From assembly GCA_029582265.1 (NCBI GenBank), contig CM055828.1, positions 29,094,618-29,158,617 on the forward strand: a stretch of 64,000 bases of DNA, in the 5' to 3' direction. Positions 39,401 through 44,286 of the stretch are shown here, in pieces. The stretch's first letter is position 1; each line of letters begins with the position of its first letter. The stretch is from Zoroaster sp. YZ-2022. Taxonomy: Eukaryota; Echinodermata; Asteroidea; Forcipulatida; Zoroasteridae. A program made the position numbers and the translations under genes. The notes under the pieces are model-generated. The model ran no database searches. It worked only from the letters and a program-made list of their open reading frames with translations, and was not told where the DNA came from.

Positions 39401-39996
39401 AATTTATTAATAAAATATTAAATGAAGAAGATATTGTTACAGCAGTAATTTAATGCATATTCCAATGGTAACTGCTATGATATTAATATTAACTTGCTTG
39501 TGTAACCATTCCCTAGGCCTTAGCTATTACTAATACTATTATTAGTAAAATTAACAAGAAAAACATACAAGAAAAAGAGGGAAATTTCAAAATGTGATGG
39601 TAATATTGTCAGCCGTTACTTGTTAATAATACAAAGTTCCTTTTTTGGTTTCCATATGTTGTAACAAAGAGTAAAGTTATTTTAGACACGCCCCCTAACG
39701 GTAAGCGTAAACTCAAAGCGCTTAATTGCACTTTTTTGTTCTTTTCCTTCCTCCATCATGCCATGGTGACGGTCTAACCAAATTTTACTGCCCTGGTGAG
39801 GCTGGTCATCCAGAATTATAGATTCTCACTAAATTATACATGGATTTTCAATGCCAAAAAACTTTATAATTTATAGCTGTACCTGTGCAGAGCTAGCCGC
39901 TTCAGGATTGGGACCATAATGCATAGAATCGAAGATCCCAGCCACTGTATTAATGGTGTCAGCATTCGTTCCAACTCTTGCACTGGAAGCCGCCAT
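6179..39996 (-). CDS. ALDH16A1: ALDH16A1, two-domain aldehyde dehydrogenase, complete 13-exon gene model
   Basis: Coding exons, 5' to 3' on the minus strand: 39883-39996, 37645-37874, 35379-35557, 34233-34495, 31203-31355, 28244-28441, 27058-27156, 15445-15687, 14001-14158, 11670-11837, 9201-9405, 8498-8683, 6179-6478. They total 2496 bp and 831 residues; every junction is GT/AG and phase-consistent. The family oxidises aldehydes with NAD(P)+. Human ALDH16A1 (802 aa) has a second, degenerate ALDH domain and no catalytic Cys. Here the N-terminal domain (about 1-493) keeps Asn184 (PWNFP), Lys207 (LKPA), Glu281 (ELGGKSP), Cys315 (VCSAGSR) and Glu412 (EEIFGPV), with the spacing of ALDH2 Lys192, Glu268, Cys302 and Glu399. 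The C-terminal domain (about 494-831) lacks these motifs, reading CPDVSP at the PWNFP position, and ends IPMGDIFAN; human ends at LWLPMGD. The start is the first ATG, in a GCAAGATGG context. Catalytic competence is inferred from residues only. Confidence 0.95.
6836..7139. mobile_element. TTAA MITE, GTCAAAA-rich family, copy in intron 12
   Basis: The left end CCCTCCTACTACTACAAGG and right end TATAGTTGGAGGG are followed by TTAA at 7140-7143. The interior is rich in GTCAAAA and TTGACT motifs. The family also occurs at 28508-28810, 35798-36109, 37009-37571 and 38146-39336. Confidence 0.75.
7267..8051. mobile_element. GGCC-poly(A) inverted-repeat element with internal minisatellite
   Basis: The ends are AGGCCAACAAAAAAAAGATG and its complement-like TTTTTTTTGTTGGCCT, followed inward by GAGTTGCCCTCCA on each side. 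Inside, 7450-7765 carries about four degenerate copies of a unit around ATCTACACGTTTTC and AATCGAATGGCC. Confidence 0.7.
8055..8340. mobile_element. hAT-like CAGGGGTG element, partial
   Basis: Starts CAGGGGTGTGATTTGAC. It shares blocks such as CCTCCTGGAT and TCTCCACATCC with the inverted copy at 63735-63995, which fills most of the right edge of the window. Confidence 0.55.
8498..8683 (-). CDS. ALDH16A1: ALDH16A1 exon 12 (residues 671-732)
   Basis: Encodes [19 protein letters not shown], then [19 protein letters not shown] and the [14 protein letters not shown] segment. CPDVSP replaces the catalytic PWNFP motif, as in the pseudo-domain of human ALDH16A1 (CPDEWP). The donor is GTGAGT. Confidence 0.93.
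8716..9066 (+). mobile_element. GGCC-poly(A) inverted-repeat element, copy B, in intron 11
   Basis: Left end GGTTTCTGGTCTCTGCG, right end GACCAGAAACCGGAGAC followed by a T run and GGCCTA. It makes up about two thirds of the 517-bp intron 11. Confidence 0.7.
9201..9405 (-). CDS. ALDH16A1: ALDH16A1 exon 11 (residues 602-670)
   Basis: Encodes [20 protein letters not shown] through [17 protein letters not shown]. The acceptor is TTTTCAAAAG and the donor GTTAGT. A 24-bp minisatellite begins about 55 bp upstream of the acceptor. Confidence 0.92.
9461..10325. mobile_element. Palindromic GCTTGGGCGATA element with expanded left terminus
   Basis: The left end AAGCTTGGGCGATAACACGA and right end GATCGATATCGCCCAAGCTT are inverted copies. 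The interior (TCGCGATACA, AAATTAGAGCAGTC, GAGGGGTACATACCTCTGG) matches the unexpanded element at 54607-55017. The left terminus is repeated about 20 times. Confidence 0.75.
9465..9938. repeat. 24-bp minisatellite, about 20 copies
   Basis: The unit is ATTCTAAGCTTGGGCGATAA plus CAC and G or C. Every copy has a HindIII site AAGCTT. The period is a multiple of three, so several frames stay open (NTILSLGD repeats); these are not genes. It lies in ALDH16A1 intron 10, beside exon 11. Confidence 0.95.
10446..10647. mobile_element. hAT-like MITE, about 200 bp
   Basis: The ends are CAGGGGTGTCATTGG and, on the other side, ACAAATCACACCTCTG. The interior block GAACAGCGCTGGGGTGAAAT is shared in inverted orientation with 59173-59342. 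The sequence ACAGTA on both flanks may be a partial target duplication. Confidence 0.65.
10803..11245. repeat. 87-bp minisatellite, about 5 copies
   Basis: The unit contains AATCCAACAAAAGCAG, GGTGGAGTTTGATGGATTTG and GCTATACTGTGGAGTACTG. Copies are over 95% alike by eye. The right flank GTAGTTTGGGTTAA resembles the right end of the TTAA element at 29218-29994, so the array may lie inside a related MITE. Confidence 0.93.
11670..11837 (-). CDS. ALDH16A1: ALDH16A1 exon 10 (start of second ALDH domain, residues 546-601)
   Basis: Encodes [19 protein letters not shown], then [19 protein letters not shown], like the human KDIRGAVEAAHQAFPGW segment. The acceptor is GGTTTTCAG and the donor GTAAGG. 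Confidence 0.92.
11880..12264. repeat. 81-bp minisatellite, left half
   Basis: The unit starts AAAGGGAAGGTACAACATTG, followed by GTAATGTTGGCAAAACTGC and TGAGTATGCTTACTC. It is continuous with the array at 13282-13873; a LINE is inserted between the halves. In ALDH16A1 intron 9. Confidence 0.93.
12270..13281 (-). mobile_element. 5'-truncated CR1/L2-like LINE with (TAA)n tail
   Basis: Inserted into the 81-bp array with a 5-bp duplication ATGTA (12265-12269 and 13282-13286). The 3' end on the minus strand has GGTGGATATGTGCGCGCTAT and ends in TTATTATTATT. The same kind of 3' end is found on the SINEs at 31388 and 37084. The 5' truncation falls shortly after where the RT catalytic motif would be. 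Confidence 0.85.
12436..13281 (-). pseudogene. LINE reverse-transcriptase C-terminal coding remnant
   Basis: The translation contains [35 protein letters not shown] and [15 protein letters not shown]. After a frame shift near 12965-12999 come [36 protein letters not shown] and [18 protein letters not shown]. This is the thumb and C-terminal region of CR1/L2-type reverse transcriptases. The catalytic domain is missing, so it is inactive. Confidence 0.85.
13282..13873. repeat. 81-bp minisatellite, right half, about 7 copies
   Basis: Same unit as 11880-12264. Single-base variants (ATTGAAGG or ATTAAAGG; AATGTTGGC or AATGCTGGCC) recur in both halves. The last partial unit reads AAGGGAAGGTACACCTTTC, like a terminus seen at 63468. 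Confidence 0.93.
14001..14158 (-). CDS. ALDH16A1: ALDH16A1 exon 9 (interdomain linker, residues 494-545)
   Basis: Starts [18 protein letters not shown] and ends in VVDGQTMP plus two bases. This matches the GLYEYLRP-type linker between the two ALDH domains. The acceptor is TTTACAG and the donor GTACAG. Confidence 0.9.
14327..14810. mobile_element. TTAA MITE of the GGTCAGTGCTTGGGTCAGTG family
   Basis: Flanked by TTAA (14323-14326 and 14811-14814). It contains TTATTGCTCCATGCATGCAG and ACATGTATCACAGATTAGAA, shared with 30860-31070, 55018-55376 and 56271-56580. It is in intron 8 and has no gene. Confidence 0.75.
15061..15444. repeat. GCAACAAGGTCGTA repeat cluster in intron 8
   Basis: CAACAAGGTCGTA-type motifs occur in both orientations. 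With the 3' part of exon 8 this block is the partner of the inverted copy at 33660-34225. Confidence 0.8.
15445..15687 (-). CDS. ALDH16A1: ALDH16A1 exon 8 (residues 413-493)
   Basis: Starts [18 protein letters not shown] and carries [13 protein letters not shown] and [15 protein letters not shown], the conserved end of an ALDH catalytic domain. The donor is GTGATT. Its 3' part and the following intron are copied in inverted orientation near 33783-33870. Confidence 0.96.
15915..16239. mobile_element. TTAA MITE with internal 16-bp tandem repeat
   Basis: Flanked by TTAA (15911-15914 and 16240-16243). Ends CCCTAACCCCCTAGG and GGGGTGGTTAAGG. Inside, about five copies of TCAGGTAGTAATTTTG lie at 16060-16138. 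Confidence 0.75.
16437..17074. mobile_element. Inverted-repeat element with a LINE-like 3' end inside
   Basis: The ends are AGTCTTGGTTCTGTGTTTG with TTTTTGATACACGAT and the complementary set ATCGTGTATCAAAAACGTAC with GAACCAAGACT. The middle (16770-17000) has the pattern GATTGATTGAATTTATTCGG, resembling a LINE 3' end. The C-rich tract at 16578-16610 is probably a decayed microsatellite. Confidence 0.6.
17140..17275. repeat. 46-bp tandem repeat, 3 copies
   Basis: The unit contains CTCTAGGTCTAAGTATAGAC and CAACACACTGCAGCCAACC. The second and third copies are nearly identical. Confidence 0.9.
17277..17513. mobile_element. TTAA MITE, CATGGAATCGGAGTGC family, copy 1
   Basis: The interior matches the intact copy at 55644-55858 (ACCCCACATGATAAGGTCAT, TTCATCTTAAACTAG, CCGATTCCATGCCCTG). 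The ends have lost the TTAA. Confidence 0.75.
17632..21412. repeat. 63-bp satellite, about 60 head-to-tail copies
   Basis: The unit is TTAACCCTCCTACACATAG, AGGCCACTGTAAACCACT, AATGTCCAATGTG and TTGTACACATCC. Most copies are identical or differ at one site (CACTGAATG, CACTAAATG, CACTACATG), with occasional short indels (an ATTAA insertion at 20305). The period is divisible by three, so long spurious frames stay open on both strands. It lies in intron 7. Each unit begins with a TTAA plus CCCTCCTAC transposon end. Confidence 0.97.
22004..22450. other. GC-richer block inside the 5-kb element, no recognised gene
   Basis: CpG-containing sequence with short frames on both strands (for example 82 residues on plus from 22007 and 79 on minus from 22420). 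Neither resembles a known family. It could be a promoter or a decayed transposase exon; nothing decides between these. Confidence 0.3.
23980..24489. mobile_element. 510-bp TTAA MITE with long inverted arms
   Basis: Flanked by TTAA (23976-23979 and 24490-24493). The left end AGAGGCACTCTAAGGTCAAA and the complement of the right end AGAGGGGCTCTAAGGTCAAA continue as imperfect arms of about 150 bp (AGAGTCCTTATTAAA, AGTCTCTAAC). Nested inside the 5-kb element. Confidence 0.85.
25616..25744 (-). CDS. Possible small exon in the 5-kb element, unknown function
   Basis: An acidic 42-residue frame starts [16 protein letters not shown] and ends [16 protein letters not shown] possible donor GTTAGT overlaps its last codons, so it could be a first exon. 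No downstream exon or domain was identified. A negatively charged leader is compatible with many proteins, so no function is assigned. Confidence 0.2.
   Translation of the reverse strand: MKSVSETTDHDDELDFCNAVERVSGWSSDELELLLSEYRLPC
26821..26966. repeat. Short inverted repeat
   Basis: TGAAGATCTGACGTCACGCT on the left and AGCGTGACATCAGATCGTCA on the right are imperfect complements about 100 bp apart. A small fold-back element in intron 7, close to exon 7. Confidence 0.5.
27058..27156 (-). CDS. ALDH16A1: ALDH16A1 exon 7 (residues 380-412)
   Basis: Encodes 33 residues including [12 protein letters not shown] and ending VVMEE; Glu412 aligns with ALDH2 Glu399. The acceptor is CTTCCATAG and the donor GTAAAT, phase 0 on both sides. 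Confidence 0.92.
27209..27567. mobile_element. TTAA MITE, CATGGAATCGGAGTGC family, copy 2, split by a SINE
   Basis: The left TTAA is at 27205-27208; the right TTAA has decayed to TTAG. The family sequence is interrupted at about 27289-27425 by a tRNA-derived SINE fragment. In intron 6. Confidence 0.75.
27289..27425 (+). mobile_element. tRNA-derived SINE, 5' shortened
   Basis: Contains a B-box-like GGTTCGAATCCC, then AAGTTTTTTCCACAGACAC and GTGTAGGGCAAAATCAAATC. The same body is found at 51155-51330, where the A-box half is also present. Confidence 0.75.
27713..27796. repeat. Perfect hairpin, 37-bp arms, 10-bp loop
   Basis: The left arm AAACTTGGAGCACCTATTTT continues to 27749. The right arm, from 27760, is its exact complement and ends AATAGGTGCTCCAAGTTT. 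Intron 6, so it is transcribed with ALDH16A1 and could form a perfect duplex. Confidence 0.9.
27911..28238. mobile_element. Penelope-related palindromic element on the exon 6 splice donor
   Basis: Flanked by a 12-bp duplication TATACCTCTGCT (27899-27910 and 28239-28250). The arms (GGTTTGCGGTAACACCATG, GGTTCTGAAAAGAACC, AGTGAGATTATGGTTCAAGG) are near-perfect complements. The right arm is longer and ends ATTCCACCATGCAAAGCCTC. The same asymmetric arms bound the coding element at 44287-47328. Non-autonomous. Confidence 0.85.
28244..28441 (-). CDS. ALDH16A1: ALDH16A1 exon 6 (catalytic Cys, residues 314-379)
   Basis: Starts [12 protein letters not shown], so Cys315 occupies the ALDH2 Cys302 position, and ends AREEGAE. 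The acceptor is CATCAG and the donor GTATAT. The donor lies inside the 12-bp target duplication of a Penelope-related insertion that begins 5 bp into the intron. Confidence 0.95.
28508..28810. mobile_element. TTAA MITE, GTCAAAA-rich family, copy in intron 5
   Basis: Left end CTTCTGTGACTGCAAGG, right end AGAAGGAGGG. The interior AAACCTTACGTGTAGTAAGT is shared with the other four copies. The flanking TTAA sites have decayed. Confidence 0.7.
29218..29994. mobile_element. TTAA-type MITE carrying a 114-bp tandem array
   Basis: The left TTAA (29214-29217) is followed by CCCTAACCCCCTAGC. The right end is GGGGTGGTTTGGGG before a decayed TTAA. The array at about 29262-29945 has some six units with TGGAATTGGGACACCC, CTGTCTGGGCT and AGTCCATCAAAAT. 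Confidence 0.75.
30443..30838. repeat. 50-bp minisatellite, about 8 copies
   Basis: The unit is GCTAAAGTGAAGGATTTTG, then AGGATTGAGGTTACATGC and ACATGCTCTTT. It adjoins the GGTCAGTGCTTGGG family sequence (30860-31070), which ends GGGAGTTAGGG/TTAA at 31129. The array is therefore an expansion inside that MITE family. Confidence 0.92.
31203..31355 (-). CDS. ALDH16A1: ALDH16A1 exon 5 (general-base Glu, residues 263-313)
   Basis: Contains [14 protein letters not shown] with general-base Glu281 and ends IWFNQGE, just before the catalytic-Cys exon. Both ends are phase 0; the donor is GTATGC. Confidence 0.96.
31634..33012. mobile_element. Kolobok-like DNA transposon (TTAA target, THAP exon), 1379 bp
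   Basis: Flanked by TTAA (31630-31633 and 33013-33016) with perfect 12-bp ends AGGTCCTAGGAA and TTCCTAGGACCT. It contains a THAP-domain coding exon at 31954-32286. TTAA targets plus THAP domains are features of the Kolobok superfamily. The catalytic region of a transposase was not found, so this is an internally deleted copy. Confidence 0.8.
31954..32286 (+). pseudogene. THAP-domain exon with frame shifts
   Basis: Starts [20 protein letters not shown] then [12 protein letters not shown]. After a shift near 32050 a second frame gives [19 protein letters not shown], and after another near 32170 [13 protein letters not shown]. These are the C-x4-C, HRFP and C-x2-H landmarks of a THAP zinc finger, which binds DNA. 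It ends at a donor-like CAGG/GTAAGT. Broken by two shifts, so not functional as it stands. Confidence 0.75.
33660..34225 (+). pseudogene. Inverted copy of the ALDH16A1 exon 8 3' part and intron 8 repeats, in intron 4
   Basis: The sequence at 33783-33870 reads GTCAACGGTCACAATG, then GCGGGTTTGGAGGTTATCGA and GACGGAGGAAAAGAGGTGAT. This is the end of exon 8 plus its donor, with a 2-bp insertion that breaks the frame. The following 350 bp match the complement of 15070-15410, including the CAACAAGGTCGTA units. It is opposite to the gene and ends next to the exon 4 donor. Confidence 0.85.
34233..34495 (-). CDS. ALDH16A1: ALDH16A1 exon 4 (cofactor-binding region, residues 175-262)
   Basis: Contains [36 protein letters not shown] and VAFTGSTE, the canonical NAD(P)-binding and oxyanion-hole motifs of active aldehyde dehydrogenases. 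Asn184 and Lys207 are present. The acceptor is TCTCACCAG and the donor GTAAGA, phase 0. Confidence 0.96.
34831..35254. mobile_element. Solo copy of the MITE whose end forms the 63-bp satellite
   Basis: The left end TTCACATGGAGGCCACTCC, then CCACTAAATTTCCAATATG, equals one 63-bp satellite unit at about 75% by eye. It then continues as the sequence after the array (CCAAGTAATCT). The right end is AATGGCTTGGAGTGGCCTGA through TGTAGGAGGG. In intron 3. Confidence 0.7.
35379..35557 (-). CDS. ALDH16A1: ALDH16A1 exon 3 (residues 115-174)
   Basis: Encodes [18 protein letters not shown], then the [11 protein letters not shown] segment and AGWAELMD. The acceptor is TTTTTTGCAG and the donor GTAATG. The split first codon is completed from exon 2; one base carries into exon 4. 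Confidence 0.93.
35798..36109. mobile_element. TTAA MITE, GTCAAAA-rich family, intact copy in intron 2
   Basis: TTAA on both sides (35794-35797 and 36110-36113). Ends CCCTTCTGTGACTGCAAGG and AAAGTAGGAAGG. Confidence 0.8.
37009..37571. mobile_element. TTAA MITE, GTCAAAA-rich family, inverted copy split by a SINE
   Basis: TTAA on both sides (37005-37008 and 37572-37575). Ends CCCTCCTACTATTGCTGC and TTGTAGTAGGAGTG. The SINE at 37084-37350 is nested inside. Confidence 0.8.
37084..37350 (-). mobile_element. tRNA-derived SINE, full length
   Basis: On the minus strand it starts GTGGCCGAGCGGTCTAG (A box) and GAGTTCGAGCCCC (B box), and ends GGTGGATACGTGCGCTATAT and (TTA)n. The 3' tail matches the 3' end of the LINE at 12270-13281. 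Confidence 0.85.
37645..37874 (-). CDS. ALDH16A1: ALDH16A1 exon 2 (residues 39-114)
   Basis: Starts [18 protein letters not shown] and ends in RARHLY plus two bases. The acceptor is TTTCCTGCAG and the donor GTAGAT. It contains the start of the ALDH fold; human ALDH16A1 reads AWLDTQDRCLGHYVNGKW here. Confidence 0.93.
38146..39336. mobile_element. TTAA MITE, GTCAAAA-rich family, carrying an 870-bp insertion
   Basis: TTAA on both sides (38142-38145 and 39337-39340). Ends CCCTCCTTACTACTACAAGG and TATAGTAGGAAGG. The insertion occupies 38223-39092. In intron 1. Confidence 0.75.
38223..39092. mobile_element. 870-bp element with TAGGGTTTTCAG ends and 7-bp duplication
   Basis: Flanked by CTTAAAA (38216-38222 and 39093-39099). 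The ends TAGGGTTTTCAG and CTGAAAACCCTA are perfect complements. The 7-8 bp target duplication suggests hAT-like. No transposase frame was seen. Confidence 0.75.
39883..39996 (-). CDS. ALDH16A1: ALDH16A1 exon 1 (residues 1-38)
   Basis: Starts MAASSARVG and ends EAASSAQ with donor GTACAG, phase 0. The sequence around the ATG is repeated 349 bp upstream by a tandem duplication. A TTTACAG lies just upstream of the ATG (minus strand) and might be the acceptor of a 5'UTR intron; it is missing from the upstream copy. Confidence 0.9.
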
Positions 39997-40681
39997 CTTG
40001 CAATACGAGAGAGTGGGTGTAACTGTAAATATAATGAGAAAACTTTAGCTTAGCGCCCTCTTTCGAAGATAGTCGAAAAATTCTTCGCTGGTTCTAACCG
40101 AAAGTCGTACTGCCTGCAAGAACACATTGTATTGACGGATACCAGCTGCAATTCGGGAGTGTCATGATGTCATGAATATCTAATGTTAAAGCTTGTGAGC
40201 TAGCTAGAGGAATCTTAAAGGTGAAAATCTATACATCGACAGTGTGAGATTGATTTTATTTATTGATTCTTTCTCGGTGATAACAACAGTTTCCCATGCT
40301 TTAGGACGGTGTGAATAGAAAAGGCGAATATACCCGTTCTTTCATCTTGCAATACGAGAGAGTGGGTGTAAATGAGAAAACTTTAGCTTAGCGCCCTCTT
40401 TCGAAGATAGTCGAAAAATTCTTCGCTGGTTCTAACCGAAAGGCGTACTGCCTGCAAGAACACATTGTATTGACGGATACCAGCTGCAATTCGGGAGTGT
40501 CATGATGTCATGAATATCTAACGTTAGAGCTTGTGAGCTAGCTAGAGGAATCTTAAAGGTGAAAATCTATACATCGACAGTGTGAGATTGATTTTATTTA
40601 TTGATTCTTTCTCGGTGATAACAACAGTTTCCCATGCTTTAGGACGGTGTGAATAGAAAAGGCGAATATACCCGTTCTTTC
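39994..40681 (-). promoter_or_regulatory. Tandemly duplicated ALDH16A1 5'UTR and upstream region (2 x about 345 bp)
   Basis: The segment beginning with the start-codon complement CATCTTGCAATACGAG at 39994 recurs at 40343 and runs to about 40681. The copies differ by a few substitutions and a deletion of about 10 bp near the 5' end of the unit. The distal copy keeps an ATG that now opens a 14-residue upstream frame (40345 to 40301, MKERVYSPFLFTPS). No TATA or initiator element was identified, so promoter function is inferred from position. Confidence 0.75.
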
Positions 40682-42294
40682 AGATGAGAGGAACATGAAG
40701 CTGATTCGCAAGAATTGATGTTTCTTTCCAGTGGTGGGGTAACAATTCTGACGATTATTTACAAACTGAAGTCGTATCGCAGGCTTAGGATAGGCGGCTA
40801 GGCATCGGGACAGCAGTGGCCAGTGCATTATCAATCAAGGGTAAACATCAGACACATAATCAGATTCATAGGCATTGTAACGTTAGCCTATATTTTTAAT
40901 TGAATAACTAGTAAGATCTACAGTGTGTATATTTTTGCTTAATCATGCTGTTTTTGTATGTGTTGAGTGCAATCTTGGGATTTGCGCAATCTCGAGATTG
41001 AGCAAAAAAGCCAAAATTGGGCACAATCTTGAGATTGAGCTGCTCATGATACTGCGCAATTTAGGTATTTGCACAATTTTGGAATTATTTGTGTTAGATG
41101 ACAGGTAGGTATATGCAATAATTTCACGCCACAGCTTGTAAGTTGTATTGCCAACAAGAATTTTGAGATAAACAAAATAAATACACAATAAGCCAACACT
41201 GAAAAAGGTAAAGGGGACAGCCAAAAGTTAAAGTGGTGATCAAATTTTATTTCCACACAACAAATGACAGATACTGTAACAAAATAAGCTCAATTTATTT
41301 TAGCCCATGGAAACAATTACTTGGAGTAATAAACCACTCAAATTTTAGGGCAACTTTATAAAACAACGCTCGACTGTGAATTAATTAATACACTGCCTGA
41401 CTTTGGGAGTTCTAATGTACAACATTGATTGAAACACCTTGCATATAAAAGTGAGTGAACTGGTTTGTACACAAGCATCAATAACTCATTCTGGCGCTGC
41501 GCCAAAGTTTTTTTCTCGGGTTAAAAGTCGAAAACGAGGCTGGAAATCTGCAGAGTGGGCAATTCTCCGGTAACAGAATGACGTCCATTCATGACCCAGC
41601 CAACATTTGCCCATCACCTAGAAAATATGTTTTATACTAGACAACTAATCTGTGTATGAAATGGGCGCCAAGATCCAACGGATTCATTGGACACAAATGA
41701 AAAAACAAATTCACCTGCTGGGTCACTTTAGGGAGGTCATAATTTCGGTAACGGAATTATGGCGAAGGACAAGCAGTTTTCAGGTCTTGCATAAATTAAT
41801 AAATCTCTGTGAAGATTAGTAATTTCCAAAAGGGGTGTTATTTGTAGTATGTAGACTTTAGTAGGGTTAATAACTACATGTACAATGCAAAATAAAATTT
41901 GAAATATTATTCCTTCATTGAAAAAAATGACCTTCAATCATGGTAACGGAATTACGTATTGTATTTGTACAGGTCTAAAAATAGCGCTAAATGCAAGGCA
42001 AAACAGTAATAAAAACAGTATTTTACTTGAATTTCTACATTTAGGCATATCCATTTTGTGTTTTTTTATGATATGCAATAATGTTCTCACAAGTACATAT
42101 CCTGAACATACATAATCCAATTAAATCATGCCAACTTAACAATTTCCAACCAAATTAATGAGCGTTTACTACAAGTACTGCCCAAATGCACAATAGCATA
42201 CTTTTGCATTCAAACTAAACATTGTCATATTTTTTAGGAAACAGTGTTTTTTAAAAGTGTTTTATTGAAAAATAAATTTATTAATTAACATTAA
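40682..42294. other. Intergenic sequence upstream of ALDH16A1, no gene seen
   Basis: AT-rich, with only short frames. Near 40970-41090 are several CAATCTYGAGATTGAGC-like units, and near 41740 and 41937 a GGTAACGGAATTA motif, which recurs at 42900 and inverted near 42765. Confidence 0.5.
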
Positions 42295-42665
42295 CCCTCC
42301 TACTGTTTGACCATTTGAAACCATTCAAACTTTCCACTTACCAAAATGCCCATTGGTTTTGTACACACATGGTGATACATTTGAACAGTGTTGGTAGCAA
42401 GCTTTACTACCATTCAAATCCATTCAAATGCATAGAGGGTCCATTGATTCACCACTTAGAAGTATCCAAACAAGGTTTTGTATTAGCTGTACTACCATTT
42501 GGAAAGATCCAAACAAGGTTTTGTATTAGCTGACATACCATTCAAAACCATTTGGGGAATCAATACTGTACACAGTTATTTCACCATTCAAAACCACAAT
42601 TTTGTAAGCGAATGGTTTCAAATGGTGGATCAACTTGTATGAAAAAGGTACCAGAAGTAGGAGGG
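42295..42665. mobile_element. TTAA MITE, 371 bp, CCATTTGAAACCATTC family
   Basis: TTAA on both sides (42291-42294 and 42666-42669). Ends CCCTCCTACTGTTTGACC and AGAAGTAGGAGGG. The inner part has repeated CATTCAAA and AATGGTTT motifs. Confidence 0.85.
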
Positions 42666-43301
42666 TTAAATAAAAGTTTGTCACAAAAGATGTCAAAAGT
42701 CACAGTAAAAGTCATTGTAACAGTAATAAAAACTTGAATATAAGTGCAGTGCAAATCCGTAACCATGGTTACCATAATTCTGTTACCGTATATTAACGTA
42801 CTCGGCAAATGTCCAAAAGTGAATTTTTTTTTTTTTTAAACTTGTAGGGAGGTATATTTAGAAAAAAAACAATGTTGGGATTTTTATTTTTATTTTCTTT
42901 GGTAACGGAATTACGTGTGATTTTCTCATGTTTTCTTTTTAAATTTTTGGAGAACATGAAAAATAATTTAAAATTTTTTTACATACAAAAGTAATCTTTG
43001 GTACAAAGGCTATATTGACACACAAACAATTATTTTCCCACAAGGCCTCCACTAATCACAATGTCCAAGAGAATTGAATTTTTAACGAAAATTCCACATT
43101 ATGATTGGTAGTTTGCAGATTTCAGTGATGGCGGCCATTTTAAATTAATTCAGCTTGCGCACACAACAATTTTATGATGGCTGTTTAATGTTTATTTTGG
43201 AAAGAATGTCGTATCCGACCGCCACTTTTTAAGGGTTTTTTCAATATTTTTTTGCAACCACTAACCAGTTAAAAAATGATTCCATGCTGAGCATAGTGTA
43301 A

Positions 43302-43980
43302 AGCCCTTTTCACACGAGGGAAATAAGCAGGGGGTCCATGGTCCTAAGAACACAACGTTGTCAAATACACTTCGTGTGAAATGTACCTCTGCTCTGCACA
43401 AACACAGGTCCGTAGTCTTTTCGTGACCACGGTCAAGACCAGCAACAAAAAAACACCGTTGTGAAAGTTCACCGCGATAGGCCGTGTGAATGAACAAACC
43501 GCACAGAGACCAAGGACCATTGTTTCGCAAGAGCTACCACGCATGCGCGCAAGAAGAAAATTTCCCAGGATGCCTTTAAATCAAGATGGCGATGCCCGAA
43601 CAGTTAATGATGATGCTTTTGTTGCTAAGTTTAATGTGTAGAAAACGTTTTTCACCATGTTTTGTACTGAGCTGTGAGAGTGGTAGAGAGAGAGAGAGAG
43701 GACGGATGCTAACAATAAACATACAATACAATAGCGCGGGAAAATGAATGGTAATCAATACATGCAATAGCGATTCCACGCTAGCTGTGCGGATACCAGT
43801 TAACTGCACTATAAACAATGTTGACCTTTGACACCCCAAAAGACGAAGGCTATGTGACACAGGACGTTGGTTTCTTCGCCGTGTGAAAGGTCGTATCCGA
43901 GTTTGACCAACGTCCGTGGTCAATACAACTGGTGCCCGAGACCAAGGACCCTAGTTTGCGTTTGTCGTGTGAAAAGGGCT
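43302..43980. mobile_element. PIF/Harbinger-like MITE, 679 bp
   Basis: A TAA duplication (43299-43301 and 43981-43983) flanks the perfect ends AGCCCTTTTCACACGA and TCGTGTGAAAAGGGCT. A 3-bp TWA target is typical of PIF/Harbinger. No transposase frame. Confidence 0.8.
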
Positions 43981-44286
43981 TAACATTAATATCTTCGGTC
44001 CCATATGTCACAAAATTGAAATGTAAGTAAAATCACAATTTTTTTTATGGCCGTTATGATAGTTAAACATGTAAGGAAAGTATCTAGTGTGTCCAAAGGG
44101 AGACCCAGGCCCTGATATTTGGACAAATTGTCTGTCCAGTCATTATGTAAGCTAAATATAAGGTAGCCATGGTAACTGTATAGCTCTGATGTGTTATCAT
44201 GGAGATGGAAATATGATAAAAAGATGTTAGAGCAATGTGTACAATGTACGTAATGACGCAGCTAAATGTAGACAAACTGAGTCATT

